A stretch of 64,000 bases of DNA from Phenylobacterium sp. NIBR 498073. GTDB taxonomy: Bacteria > Pseudomonadota > Alphaproteobacteria > Caulobacterales > Caulobacteraceae. A program made the position numbers and the translations under genes. Shown one piece after another: positions 34,697 to 42,815 of the stretch. Every line of letters begins with the position of its first letter. Position 1 is the first letter of the stretch. The stretch spans positions 372,001 through 436,000 of the forward strand of contig NZ_CP114599.1 of assembly GCF_027286305.1 (NCBI RefSeq). The letters are read 5' to 3'. Below the pieces are notes generated by a model, which searched no databases, had not been told where the DNA came from, and saw only the letters and a program-made list of their open reading frames with translations.

Positions 34697-35872
34697 ATGA
34701 CTGCATCGGCCCCCGCCAGACCGCCCGAATGGATCGCCGCCGAGGAGGCCCGCGCCCGGCTGGGCGTGCGCTCCCAGACGCTCTACGCCTATGTCAGCCG
34801 CGGGCGGGTGCAGGTGCGGCCCGATCCGCGCGATCCGCGCCGCAGCCTCTATCGGGCCTCGGACATCTCGGCCCTGACCGACCGCAAGAGCCGCAGCCGC
34901 AAGGTGGCCGAGGTGGCGGCGGGGGCGATCACCTGGGGCGAGCCGGTGCTGACCTCGGCGATCACCACGGTGTCCGGCGGGCGGCTGTTCTATCGCGGCC
35001 GCGACGCGGTGGAGCTGGCGGAGACCGAAACGCTGGAGGCCACGGCGCGGCTGCTGCGCGGCGGCCACGGGGCGGCGCTGAAGCGCACCGACCGGCCAAG
35101 GCCGCCGGAGGGGCCGGACATGCGCTCGCGCGCGTTCCTGGCGCTGGCGGCGCGGGCCGGCCAGGATCCGCCGGCCCGCGGGCGCAATCCGCTGGCCCTG
35201 GCGGTCGAGGCCGCGACCTTGCTCGACGTGCTGACCGACGCCGTCGCCGGCCAGCAGGGCGGCGGGGCGATCGCCGGCCGGCTGGCGCTGGCCTGGGGGC
35301 AGGGGCCGGGCGGACCGGGCGCGGACCTGATCCGCCGGGCGCTGGTGCTGCTGGCCGACCACGAGCTCAACCCGTCGACCTTCGCAGCAAGGGTGGCGGC
35401 CTCGACCGGCGCCTCGCTGGCGGCCTGCGCCCTGGCCGGGCTCTCGGCGCTGTCGGGACCCAGGCACGGCGGGGCCGCGGCGGCGGTGCAGGGCCTGGCG
35501 CGCGAGGCGGCCGAGGTCGGCGCGCGGGCGGCGGTCAATGCGCGGCTGGCCGAGGACCGGCAGATCCCGGGGTTCGGACACAACCTCTATCCTGACGGCG
35601 ACCCGCGGGCCGCGGCGCTGCTGGAGCGGTTCGAGCCGGATCCGGAGATGGCCCGCCTGCAGGCGACGATCGGCGCGATCACCGGCCTGGCTCCGAATGT
35701 CGACTTCGCCCTGGTGGCGATGGCGCGGGCCCTGCGCCTGCCCGACGACGCGCCGTTCGCGCTGTTCGCCGTCGCCCGCTGCGCCGGCTGGATCGCCCAC
35801 GCCATCGAGCAGGGCCAGGGCGGGGGGGTGATCCGCCCACGGGCGCGTTATGTCGGCGAGGTGGTGGGGTAG
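34697..35872 (+). CDS. Citrate synthase-fold protein with N-terminal MerR/excisionase-type helix-turn-helix
   Basis: The 391-residue protein has two parts. Residues 10-65 (WIAAEEARARLGVRSQTLYAYV, wing SRGRVQVRPDPRDPRRSLYR, then ASDISALTDR) fit a HTH_17 or MerR-like DNA-binding domain. From about residue 75 to the end it is citrate synthase: LTSAITTVSGGRLFYRGRDAVELAE, the catalytic His in SGPRHGGAAAAVQGL, the second His in IPGFGHNLYPDGDPRA, and Asp in APNVDFALVAMARAL where FALV replaces the usual FYSG. It could be a metabolite-sensing transcription factor derived from citrate synthase, or a moonlighting enzyme. It is divergent from a second citrate synthase gene. Confidence 0.87.
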   Translation: MTASAPARPPEWIAAEEARARLGVRSQTLYAYVSRGRVQVRPDPRDPRRSLYRASDISALTDRKSRSRKVAEVAAGAITWGEPVLTSAITTVSGGRLFYRGRDAVELAETETLEATARLLRGGHGAALKRTDRPRPPEGPDMRSRAFLALAARAGQDPPARGRNPLALAVEAATLLDVLTDAVAGQQGGGAIAGRLALAWGQGPGGPGADLIRRALVLLADHELNPSTFAARVAASTGASLAACALAGLSALSGPRHGGAAAAVQGLAREAAEVGARAAVNARLAEDRQIPGFGHNLYPDGDPRAAALLERFEPDPEMARLQATIGAITGLAPNVDFALVAMARALRLPDDAPFALFAVARCAGWIAHAIEQGQGGGVIRPRARYVGEVVG

Positions 35873-35901
35873 TCCTCGCCCTCGCGCGCGGCGGCGAGCC
35901 T

Positions 35902-36003
35902 CCCCTCACCCTAACCCTCTCCCCCAAGGGGGCGAGGGGACGTGATGTGCGGGCTGCTCGACCTGTTCCCTCTCCCACGGGGAGAGGGCTAGGGTGAGGG
36001 GGG
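35902..36003. repeat. Type B palindromic repeat at the 3' end of the DUF559 gene
   Basis: The left arm CCCCTCACCCTAACCCTCTC and CCCCAAGGGGGCGAGGGG, and the right arm CCCTCTCCCACGGGGAGAGG with GCTAGGGTGAGGGG, are inverted. The stop codon (CTA on the plus strand) and last residues of the DUF559 gene lie inside the right arm. Confidence 0.88.
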
Positions 36004-36348
36004 GCGCTCGCCGCCGCACGAGGCGAGGATCGCGTCGCACACGCCTTCGCGGCCTTCGAGGACGCCGTGGTTCCAGAAGCGGATGACGCGTAGGCCGTGC
36101 GCGCCGAGCATGGCGGTTCTGAGTGCGTCGTGCTCGCGCCGTTCAGCATGGCCGCTGCCGTCGAGCTCGATGACGAGCCCGGCCTCGATACAGAGAAAGT
36201 CGACGACGAAGGGGCCGACGCCGACCTGACGCCGCCACTTCCAACCGCCGAGCTGGCGGTTGCGGAGCGCGGCCCAGAGGTAGGCCTCGGCGTTGGTTTG
36301 CCTGGCGCGGAGCGAGCGGGCTTGTGCTGTCGAGGCGTTGCGCGGCAT
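35989..36348 (-). CDS. DUF559 (very-short-patch-repair-like) endonuclease-fold protein
   Basis: The 119-residue protein has the DUF559 core: TNAEAYLWAALRNRQLGGWKWRRQVGVGPFVVDF (key parts LRNRQLGGWKWRRQ and FVVDFLC), VIELDGSGH and LGAHGLRVIRFWNHGVL. The Asp in VDF and the ELDG stretch fit a PD-(D/E)xK-type nuclease site related to Vsr. Its biological role is unknown. ATG 36348 directly follows a type B repeat, so the ribosome-binding site is repeat sequence. The last residues (GGERPPSP and stop) are encoded by the other repeat. The longer frame start at 36429 only translates the repeat. Confidence 0.85.
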   Translation of the reverse strand: MPRNASTAQARSLRARQTNAEAYLWAALRNRQLGGWKWRRQVGVGPFVVDFLCIEAGLVIELDGSGHAERREHDALRTAMLGAHGLRVIRFWNHGVLEGREGVCDAILASCGGERPPSP

Positions 36349-36354
36349 CGGGGT

Positions 36355-36513
36355 CCCCCTCACCCTAACCCTCTCCCCCAAGGGGGCGAGGGAACTTATC
36401 GTGCAAGCTGCTTTGGCGGTTCTCGCCATTTTGTTCTTGATATGTTCATATCGAGTTAGCGGCGATGCAAGCGCCTTTCCCTCTCCCCGCCGGGGAGAGG
36501 GTGGGGGAGGGGG
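36355..36513. repeat. Type B palindromic repeat with long spacer at the 5' end of the DUF559 gene
   Basis: The left arm CCCTCACCCTAACCCTCTCC then CCCAAGGGGGCGAGGG (36357-36392) and right arm CCCTCTCCCCGCCGGGGAGA then GGGTGGGGGAGGGGG (36478-36512) are inverted around about 85 less GC-rich bases. No gene was found in the spacer. Confidence 0.8.
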
Positions 36514-36518
36514 CGGCG

Positions 36519-39500
36519 CTAGGCGCGGTGATGCACCGCCTCTTCCTCGGCGAGCGGCTTGTCGAGGCGGTGGACCATTTCCTTGGGAACGACCTGCCAG
36601 AACTTGGCGAGGTGGCGGTCCCAGTCGCGCAGGATGGTCTGGGCCAGGACCGAGCCGGTCTCGCGGGCGTGTTCCTCGACCAGGGCCTTGAGCTCGGCTT
36701 CCCAGTGGCGGGTCCCGATGCGCTCGACCACCACGCTGTCGCGGTTGAGCATGGTCAGGAAGCGGTCGTCGAGGTCGAGCACATAGGCCATGCCGCCGGT
36801 CATCCCGGCCGCGAAGTTGAAGCCGACCGGGCCCAGCACCACGGCGACGCCGCCGGTCATGTATTCCAGGCCGTTGGTTCCGCAGCCTTCGACGACGGTG
36901 ACGGCGCCGGAGTTGCGCACCCCGAAGCGTTCGCCGGCCAGGCCGGCGGCGAACAGCCGCCCGCGGGTGGCGCCGTAGAGCACGGTGTTGCCGATGATGG
37001 CGTTGGTCTGTGGAGACGCCAGCTGCGGGGCGGGCCGCACGACCAGGGTCGCGCCCGATAGGCTCTTGCCGACATAGTCGTTAGCCTCGCCGGTCAGCTC
37101 GATGCGCAGGCCCTGGACCGCGAAGGCGCCGAGGCTCTGGCCGGCCGAGCCCTTGAGCTGGACGGTCAGGTGGCCGGGCGGCAGGCCGTCCATGCCGAAC
37201 TTGCGGACGATGTGCGAGGAGGTGCGCGAGCCGATCGCCCGGGCGGTGTTCCGCACGGTGTAGGTCAGCTGCATCTTCTCGCCGCGCTCAAGCAGCGGGG
37301 CGGCGTCGCGGACGATCTGGGCGTCGAGGGTGTCTGGCACCTCGTTGCGGCCCTCCACCGTGCAGAACGGGGCATGGTGGCCGGGGTCGGCACGGACCAG
37401 CAGCGGGTTGAGGTCGAGGTCGTCGAGGTGCTCGCCGCCGCGGCTCACCTGCTGCAGCAGGTCGGTGCGGCCGACGATCTCGTTGAGGCTGCGGAAGCCC
37501 AGGCCCGCCAGGATCTCGCGCACCTCCTCGGCGATGAAGGTGAAGAGGTTGATGACCTTTTCCGGACTGCCCGAGAACTTCTCGCGCAGGGCCTCGTCCT
37601 GGGTGCAGACCCCCACCGGACAGGTGTTGGAATGGCACTGGCGGACCATGATGCAGCCCATGGCGATCAGGCTGGCGGTGCCGATGCCGAACTCCTCGGC
37701 GCCGAGCATGGCGGCGATGACCACGTCGCGGCCGGTGCGCATGCCGCCGTCGGCCCGCAGGCGCACCGAGTGGCGCAGGTTGTTCAGGGTGAGGACCTGG
37801 TTGGCTTCGGACAGCCCCATCTCCCACGGCCCGCCGGCGTACTTGATCGAGGTCTGCGGCGAGGCGCCGGTGCCCCCGACATTGCCGGAGATCAGGATCA
37901 CATCCGCTTTCGCCTTGGCGACCCCGGCGGCGATGGCGCCGATGCCGGTCATGGCCACCAGCTTCACGCAGACCCGGGCTTCCGGGTTGATCTGCTTGAG
38001 GTCGTAGATGAGCTGGGCCAGGTCCTCGATCGAATAGATGTCGTGGTGCGGCGGCGGCGAGATCAGCATCACGCCGGGCGTCGAGTGGCGCAGCTTGGCG
38101 ATCAGCTCGGTGACCTTGAAGCCGGGCAGCTGGCCGCCTTCGCCGGGCTTGGCGCCCTGGCTGACCTTGATCTCGATCTCGCGGCACTCGTTCAGGTACT
38201 GGGCGGTGACGCCGAAGCGGCCCGAGGCGATCTGCTTGACCGCCGAGTTCGGGTTGTCGCCGTTGGGCAGCGGGGTGTAGCGGGCCGGATCCTCGCCGCC
38301 CTCGCCGGACACCGACTTCGCGCCGATCCGGTTCATGGCGATGTTGAGCACGCCGTGCGCCTCAGGCGACAGGGCGCCCATGCTCATGCCGGGGGTCAGG
38401 AAGCGCTTGCGGATCTCGTTGACGCTTTCGACCTCGTCGAGGCTGACCGCGCGCTCGGGCGAGCGCAGGTCGAGCAGGTCGCGCAGCTGGATGGTCGGCA
38501 TCCGCCGCATGCCCTCGGAGAAGGTCTTGTAGGCGGCGTACTCGCCGGTGTCGCAGGCGCGCTGCAGGGTGTGGATCATCCGCGCTTCGAAGGCGTGCGC
38601 CTCGCCGGCGCGGCGGGCCTTGTAGAAGCCCCCGACCGGCAGGGTTATGGCGGCGGCGTCCCAGGCCTTGCGATGCAGCTCGAGGGCCTTGACTTCGATG
38701 CCGGCCAGGCCGATGCCGGAGATGCGCGAGGGCATGCCGGGGAAGAACTCGGCGACCAAGGCCCGCGAGAGGCCGAGGGCCTCGAAGTTGTAGCCGCCGC
38801 GATAGGACGAGATCACCGCGATGCCCATCTTGGCGATGATCTTCAGGAGGCCGCCTTCGATGGCGTGCTTGTAGTTGAGGCAGAGGTCGCGCAGCGACAG
38901 CTCGCCGGTCAGGCCGCGGTCGAGCCGGTCCTGGAAGCTCTCCTGGGCCAGGTAGGCGTTGACCGCCGTCGCCCCGACCCCGACCAGCACCGCGAAGTAG
39001 TGGGTGTCGAGGCATTCGGCCGAGCGGACGATCAGCGAGACGTAGGAGCGCAGGCCCTTGGCGACCAGCGAGGAGTGCACCCCGCCGGTGGCCAGGATCA
39101 TCGGCAGGGCCAGGCGGCCAGGGCCGCTCGCCTCGTCGGTCAGCACGATGGTGGCGCAGCCGCGCAGGGCCGCGTCCTCGGCCTCGGCGCGGATACGGTC
39201 GAGGTTGGCGCGCAGGGCGTCGCCGTCGCGGCTCTCGGGCGCGGGCAGCGGCATGGTGCAGTCGATGACCGCGACGTTCTTCTCGCCGATGAACTCGACG
39301 ACGCGGTGGTACATGCCGGTGGTCAGCACCGGGCTTTCCAGCACGAAGACGTCGGTCTGGGCCTCGTCCTGGGCCAGGATGTTGCCGAGGTTCTTGAACC
39401 GGGTCTTCAGGCTCATCACCGAGGTCTCGCGCAGCGAGTCGATCGGCGGGTTGGTCACCTGGCTGAAGTTCTGGCGGAAGAAGTGCGACAGCGGCCGGTA

Positions 39501-41060
39501 CTGGTCGCTGAGCACGGCCAGCGGGGTGTCGTCGCCCATCGAGCCGACCGCTTCCTTGCCGTCCTCGACCATGGGGGCGAGGATCAGCTCGATGTCCTCC
39601 AGGCTGAGGCCGGCGGCGACCTGACGGCGGACCAGCTCCTCACGCGAGTAGGCGCGCGGCTCCGGCCCCGGGGCGATGGTCTTCTCCAGGTCGACCATGT
39701 TGCCGAGCCACTGGTCGTACGGGTGGCGGACGGCGAGCTCGTCGACGATCTCGTCCTCGCCGTAGAGCCGGCCCTCGGCCAGGTCGACGGCGATCATCCG
39801 GCCGGCGGAGATGTGGGTCTTGCGCACGATGCGCGACTCTTCCACCCGGCACATGCCGGCCTCCGAACCCATGATCAGCAGGCCGTCGTCGGTATAGGCC
39901 ACGCGCAGCGGGCGCAGGCCGTTGCGGTCCTTGCCGGCGACCACCCAGCGGCCGTCGCTGGCGCAGATCGCGGCCGGGCCGTCCCACGGCTCCATCACCG
40001 AGTTGCAGTAGGCGTAGAGCGCCTTGTGCGCCGGCTTGATCTGTTCGTCGGAGCGGGCGTTCCAGGCCTCGGGCATCAGCAGGGCCTTGGCCATCGGTGC
40101 GTCGCGGCCGGCGCGGACCAGCACCTCGAAGGTGTTGTCGAGCGCCATGGAGTCCGAGCCGTGCGGGTCCTGGATGACCGGCTTCACGTCGTCGCCCATC
40201 TCGCCGAAGGCGTCGGCCGCCATCCGGATCTCGTGCGACTTCATCCAGTTGACGTTGCCCTTCTTGGTGTTGATCTCGCCGTTGTGGGCGAGCATCCGGA
40301 AGGGCTGGGCCAGGCGCCACTCGGGGAAGGTGTTGGTCGAGTAGCGCTGGTGGAAGATCGCCACCGCGGCGGCGAAGCGTTCGTCGCGCAGGTCGGGATA
40401 GAACTCATCAATGTGCTGAGCGAGGAACATGCCCTTGTAGATCAGCTGCCGGGCCGAGAACGAGCACAGGTAGAAGTGCTGGATGCCGGCGGCGGCGACG
40501 CGCTTCTCGATGCGCTTGCGGCACAGGAACAGGGCGCGCTCCAGCGCCTCGCCGGTCAGGCCGGCCGGCGGCGAGAGCATGATCTGCTCGATCTCGGGAC
40601 GGGTGGCGTTGGCCTTCTCGCCGATCACCGAGGTGTCGACCGGCACCTGGCGCCAGCCGTAGATGTAGAAGCCGAAGCGCAGGGCCTCGGCCTCGACGAT
40701 GGTGCGGGCCGCCTCCTGATTGCCGAGGTCGTTGCGCGGCAGGAAGACTTGGCCGACGGCGATCGGGCCGGGGCGTAGCACGTGGCCGATGCGGGTCACC
40801 TGGTCGGCGAAGAAGTCCTGCGGCACCGAGAGCAGCACGCCGGCGCCGTCGCCGGTCTTGCCGTCGGCGTCGACCGCGCCGCGGTGCCAGACGCTCTTGA
40901 GCGCGGTGATGGCCAACTCGACCACCTCGCGGCGCGGCTTGCCGTCGAGGGCGCAGACCAGGCCGACGCCGCAGGCGTCGCGCTCGTCGCTGGGGGAGTA
41001 GGCGTGGGCGGCGGTCAGGGCGGCGCGGTTGGCGGCGTACCGGTCCAGTTCCTCGCTCAC
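36519..41060 (-). CDS. gltB: Glutamate synthase (GOGAT) large subunit
   Basis: The protein of about 1513 residues (from GTG 41060) transfers amide nitrogen of glutamine to 2-oxoglutarate. The class II amidotransferase nucleophile Cys lies in RDACGVGLV, residue 30 from this start, giving a propeptide of normal size. The FMN/Fe-S synthase part contains PGEGGQLPG, SPPPHHDIYSIEDL and the 3Fe-4S cysteines in CIMVRQCHSNTCPVGVC. A GXGXG beta-helix with repeated G..NG motifs ends it. ATG 41162 and 41102 are also in frame, but the extra 34 or 14 residues are encoded by a palindromic repeat (HPREGGDP, AWAPAFAG). gltD lies upstream on the same strand. Confidence 0.9.
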   Translation of the reverse strand: MSEELDRYAANRAALTAAHAYSPSDERDACGVGLVCALDGKPRREVVELAITALKSVWHRGAVDADGKTGDGAGVLLSVPQDFFADQVTRIGHVLRPGPIAVGQVFLPRNDLGNQEAARTIVEAEALRFGFYIYGWRQVPVDTSVIGEKANATRPEIEQIMLSPPAGLTGEALERALFLCRKRIEKRVAAAGIQHFYLCSFSARQLIYKGMFLAQHIDEFYPDLRDERFAAAVAIFHQRYSTNTFPEWRLAQPFRMLAHNGEINTKKGNVNWMKSHEIRMAADAFGEMGDDVKPVIQDPHGSDSMALDNTFEVLVRAGRDAPMAKALLMPEAWNARSDEQIKPAHKALYAYCNSVMEPWDGPAAICASDGRWVVAGKDRNGLRPLRVAYTDDGLLIMGSEAGMCRVEESRIVRKTHISAGRMIAVDLAEGRLYGEDEIVDELAVRHPYDQWLGNMVDLEKTIAPGPEPRAYSREELVRRQVAAGLSLEDIELILAPMVEDGKEAVGSMGDDTPLAVLSDQYRPLSHFFRQNFSQVTNPPIDSLRETSVMSLKTRFKNLGNILAQDEAQTDVFVLESPVLTTGMYHRVVEFIGEKNVAVIDCTMPLPAPESRDGDALRANLDRIRAEAEDAALRGCATIVLTDEASGPGRLALPMILATGGVHSSLVAKGLRSYVSLIVRSAECLDTHYFAVLVGVGATAVNAYLAQESFQDRLDRGLTGELSLRDLCLNYKHAIEGGLLKIIAKMGIAVISSYRGGYNFEALGLSRALVAEFFPGMPSRISGIGLAGIEVKALELHRKAWDAAAITLPVGGFYKARRAGEAHAFEARMIHTLQRACDTGEYAAYKTFSEGMRRMPTIQLRDLLDLRSPERAVSLDEVESVNEIRKRFLTPGMSMGALSPEAHGVLNIAMNRIGAKSVSGEGGEDPARYTPLPNGDNPNSAVKQIASGRFGVTAQYLNECREIEIKVSQGAKPGEGGQLPGFKVTELIAKLRHSTPGVMLISPPPHHDIYSIEDLAQLIYDLKQINPEARVCVKLVAMTGIGAIAAGVAKAKADVILISGNVGGTGASPQTSIKYAGGPWEMGLSEANQVLTLNNLRHSVRLRADGGMRTGRDVVIAAMLGAEEFGIGTASLIAMGCIMVRQCHSNTCPVGVCTQDEALREKFSGSPEKVINLFTFIAEEVREILAGLGFRSLNEIVGRTDLLQQVSRGGEHLDDLDLNPLLVRADPGHHAPFCTVEGRNEVPDTLDAQIVRDAAPLLERGEKMQLTYTVRNTARAIGSRTSSHIVRKFGMDGLPPGHLTVQLKGSAGQSLGAFAVQGLRIELTGEANDYVGKSLSGATLVVRPAPQLASPQTNAIIGNTVLYGATRGRLFAAGLAGERFGVRNSGAVTVVEGCGTNGLEYMTGGVAVVLGPVGFNFAAGMTGGMAYVLDLDDRFLTMLNRDSVVVERIGTRHWEAELKALVEEHARETGSVLAQTILRDWDRHLAKFWQVVPKEMVHRLDKPLAEEEAVHHRA

Positions 41061-41153
41061 CCCGGCGAAGGCCGGGGCCCAAGCCGAGGTCTGGTTCGGC
41101 ATGGCTTGAGGGGCTTGGAGGCTGTTTGGGTCCCCGCCTTCGCGGGGATGAGC
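41055..41153. repeat. Palindromic repeat overlapping the possible gltB N-terminus
   Basis: The left arm GCTCACCCCGGCGAAGGCCG then GGGCCCAA (41055-41082) and right arm TTGGGTCCCCGCCTTCGCGG then GGATGAGC (41126-41153) are inverted. The element lies almost wholly between the gltD stop and the GTG start of gltB and is translated only if the ATG at 41162 or 41102 is used. Confidence 0.88.
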
Positions 41154-41166
41154 GGTCTTCATGTGA

Positions 41167-42603
41167 TCACTCCGCGGCCAGCAGCGCGCGCTGCGAGAGG
41201 TGTTGGTGGATGGCGTCGGCGGCGTCGCGGCCGTCGCGGATGGCCCAGACGACCAGCGAGGCGCCGCGGACGATGTCGCCGGCGGCGAAGACGCCAGGCA
41301 GGCTGGTCTGCATGGTCTTGAAGTCGGCCTTCACCGTGCCCCAGCGGGAGACCGCGAGGTCGGGCGCGGACAGCAGGTTCGGCAGGTCTTCCGGATCGAA
41401 GCCCAGGGCCTTGATGACCAGGCCGGCGGGCAGGTCGAAGTCGCCGCCCTCGACCTCCTCGGGGGCCTGACGGCCGGAGGCGTCGGGCGGGCCGAGCCGC
41501 ATGCGGATGGCGCGCAGGCCGTCGGCGTGGCCGGCGTCGCCGAGCACGGCGCGGGGCGCGGCCAGCCATTCGAACACCACGCCTTCCTCCTCGGCGTGGG
41601 CGACCTCGCGGGCCGAGCCGGGCATGTTGGCGCGGTCGCGGCGGTAGAGGCAGGTGACGGACCTGGCGCCCTGGCGCACGGCGGTGCGCACGCAGTCCAT
41701 GGCGGTGTCGCCGCCGCCGACGACGACGACGTCGCGGCCGGCGGCGTTGAGTTCGCCGCTGTCATAGGCCGGGACGCTGTCGCCGAGGCCGATGCGGTTG
41801 GAGGCGATCAGGTAGTCGAGGGCCGGGGCGACCCCGGCCGAGCCGGAGCCCGGGGCGATCAGCTCGCGGGCCGCATAGACGCCGGTGGCGATCAGGACCG
41901 AGTCGTGGCGGGCGCGCAGCTCGTCCAGGCCGGCGTCGCGGCCGACCTCGAAGCCGAGCTTGAACTCGACGCCGCCATCGGCCAGGCGGGCGGTGCGCCG
42001 CTCGACCACGTCCTTTTCCAGCTTGAAGCCGGGGATGCCGTAAATCAGCAGGCCGCCGGCGCGGTCGTGGCGGTCGTAGACGGTGACCTCGTAGCCCATT
42101 TCGCGCAGGCGCTCGGCGGCGGCCAGGCCCGCCGGCCCGGCGCCGATGATCCCGACCGACTGGCCGCGGGCGGGCCCGGCGCGCAGAGGTTGGACCCAGC
42201 CTTCTTCCCAGGCCTTGTCGGTCAGGTAGCGCTCCACCGCGCCGATGGTGACGGTGCCGTGGCCGGATTGCTCGATGGTGCAGGAGCCCTCGCACAGGCG
42301 GTCCTGCGGGCAGATGCGGCCGCAGATCTCCGGCATCGAGTTGGTGGCCTGCGACAGGGCGTAGGCTTCCTCGAGGCGGCCCTCGGCGGTCATCCGCAGC
42401 CAGTCGGGGATGTTGTTGTGCAGCGGACAGTGGGTCTGACAGAACGGGATGCCGCATTGCGAGCAGCGCGAAGCCTGCTCGCTGGCCTTCGCGTCGATGA
42501 AGTCGGCGTAGATCTCGTGGAAATCGCCCGAACGGGTTTGTGCGGCGCGCTTGGCGGGCGTCGTGCGTTCGACCGTCGTGAACTTCAGCATGCGCTCGGC
42601 CAT
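41167..42603 (-). CDS. gltD: Glutamate synthase (GOGAT) small subunit
   Basis: The 478-residue NADPH- and FAD-binding, Fe-S protein passes electrons to GltB. Its N-terminal cluster cysteines are CSQCGIPFCQTHCPLHNNIP and CGRICPQDRLCEGSC. The FAD site is IIGAGPAGLAAAERLREMG, and the NADPH site is VVVGGGDTAMDCVRTAVRQG. TGVYAAR and the C-terminal GVFAAGDIVRGASLVVWAI are typical of the family. ATG 42603 is chosen because the open frame upstream to 42789 is not conserved-looking. It precedes gltB with the palindromic repeat between them. Confidence 0.93.
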   Translation of the reverse strand: MAERMLKFTTVERTTPAKRAAQTRSGDFHEIYADFIDAKASEQASRCSQCGIPFCQTHCPLHNNIPDWLRMTAEGRLEEAYALSQATNSMPEICGRICPQDRLCEGSCTIEQSGHGTVTIGAVERYLTDKAWEEGWVQPLRAGPARGQSVGIIGAGPAGLAAAERLREMGYEVTVYDRHDRAGGLLIYGIPGFKLEKDVVERRTARLADGGVEFKLGFEVGRDAGLDELRARHDSVLIATGVYAARELIAPGSGSAGVAPALDYLIASNRIGLGDSVPAYDSGELNAAGRDVVVVGGGDTAMDCVRTAVRQGARSVTCLYRRDRANMPGSAREVAHAEEEGVVFEWLAAPRAVLGDAGHADGLRAIRMRLGPPDASGRQAPEEVEGGDFDLPAGLVIKALGFDPEDLPNLLSAPDLAVSRWGTVKADFKTMQTSLPGVFAAGDIVRGASLVVWAIRDGRDAADAIHQHLSQRALLAAE

Positions 42604-42762
42604 GGCCGCAAAACCTCCATACCCGGATGTTAGGCAGGCTCGTGTAGCGGCGAATGCGCGCCGACAAAAGTTGATGGTAAAATTATGAGACCAATTGAGC
42701 CGTCGCGATGTCGCGCTACGCCAGAAGCACTGCGAGACTTCTTCTAAATAGTCCCAAAAATG

Positions 42763-42790
42763 GATGAACTGGAAATTTACCCTGTTCATC
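42763..42790. promoter_or_regulatory. Inverted repeat GATGAAC-N14-GTTCATC upstream of uppP
   Basis: Seven-base arms surround an AT-rich core (TGGAAATTTACCCT) 25 bases upstream of the uppP start. It could be an operator or promoter region for uppP. The evidence is symmetry only. Confidence 0.3.
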
Positions 42791-42815
42791 GCCCTTGATC
42801 GCTCAATCTCGTTCC

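Noticed and set aside
35989..36429. The longer DUF559 start at 36429
   Set aside because: The extra 27 residues (LAPLGERVRVRG) are a translation of the type B repeat, which occurs in the same frame at other loci; ATG 36348 begins the conserved part.
37335..37348. TGGCAC-CTCG-TTGC, resembling a sigma-54 promoter
   Set aside because: The spacer is one base too short for the -24/-12 consensus and it lies inside gltB on the wrong strand for any gene start.
37170..40778. A 1202-residue plus-strand frame opposite gltB
   Set aside because: It lies fully antisense to conserved gltB codons and contains no recognisable domain, so it is a product of high GC codon bias.
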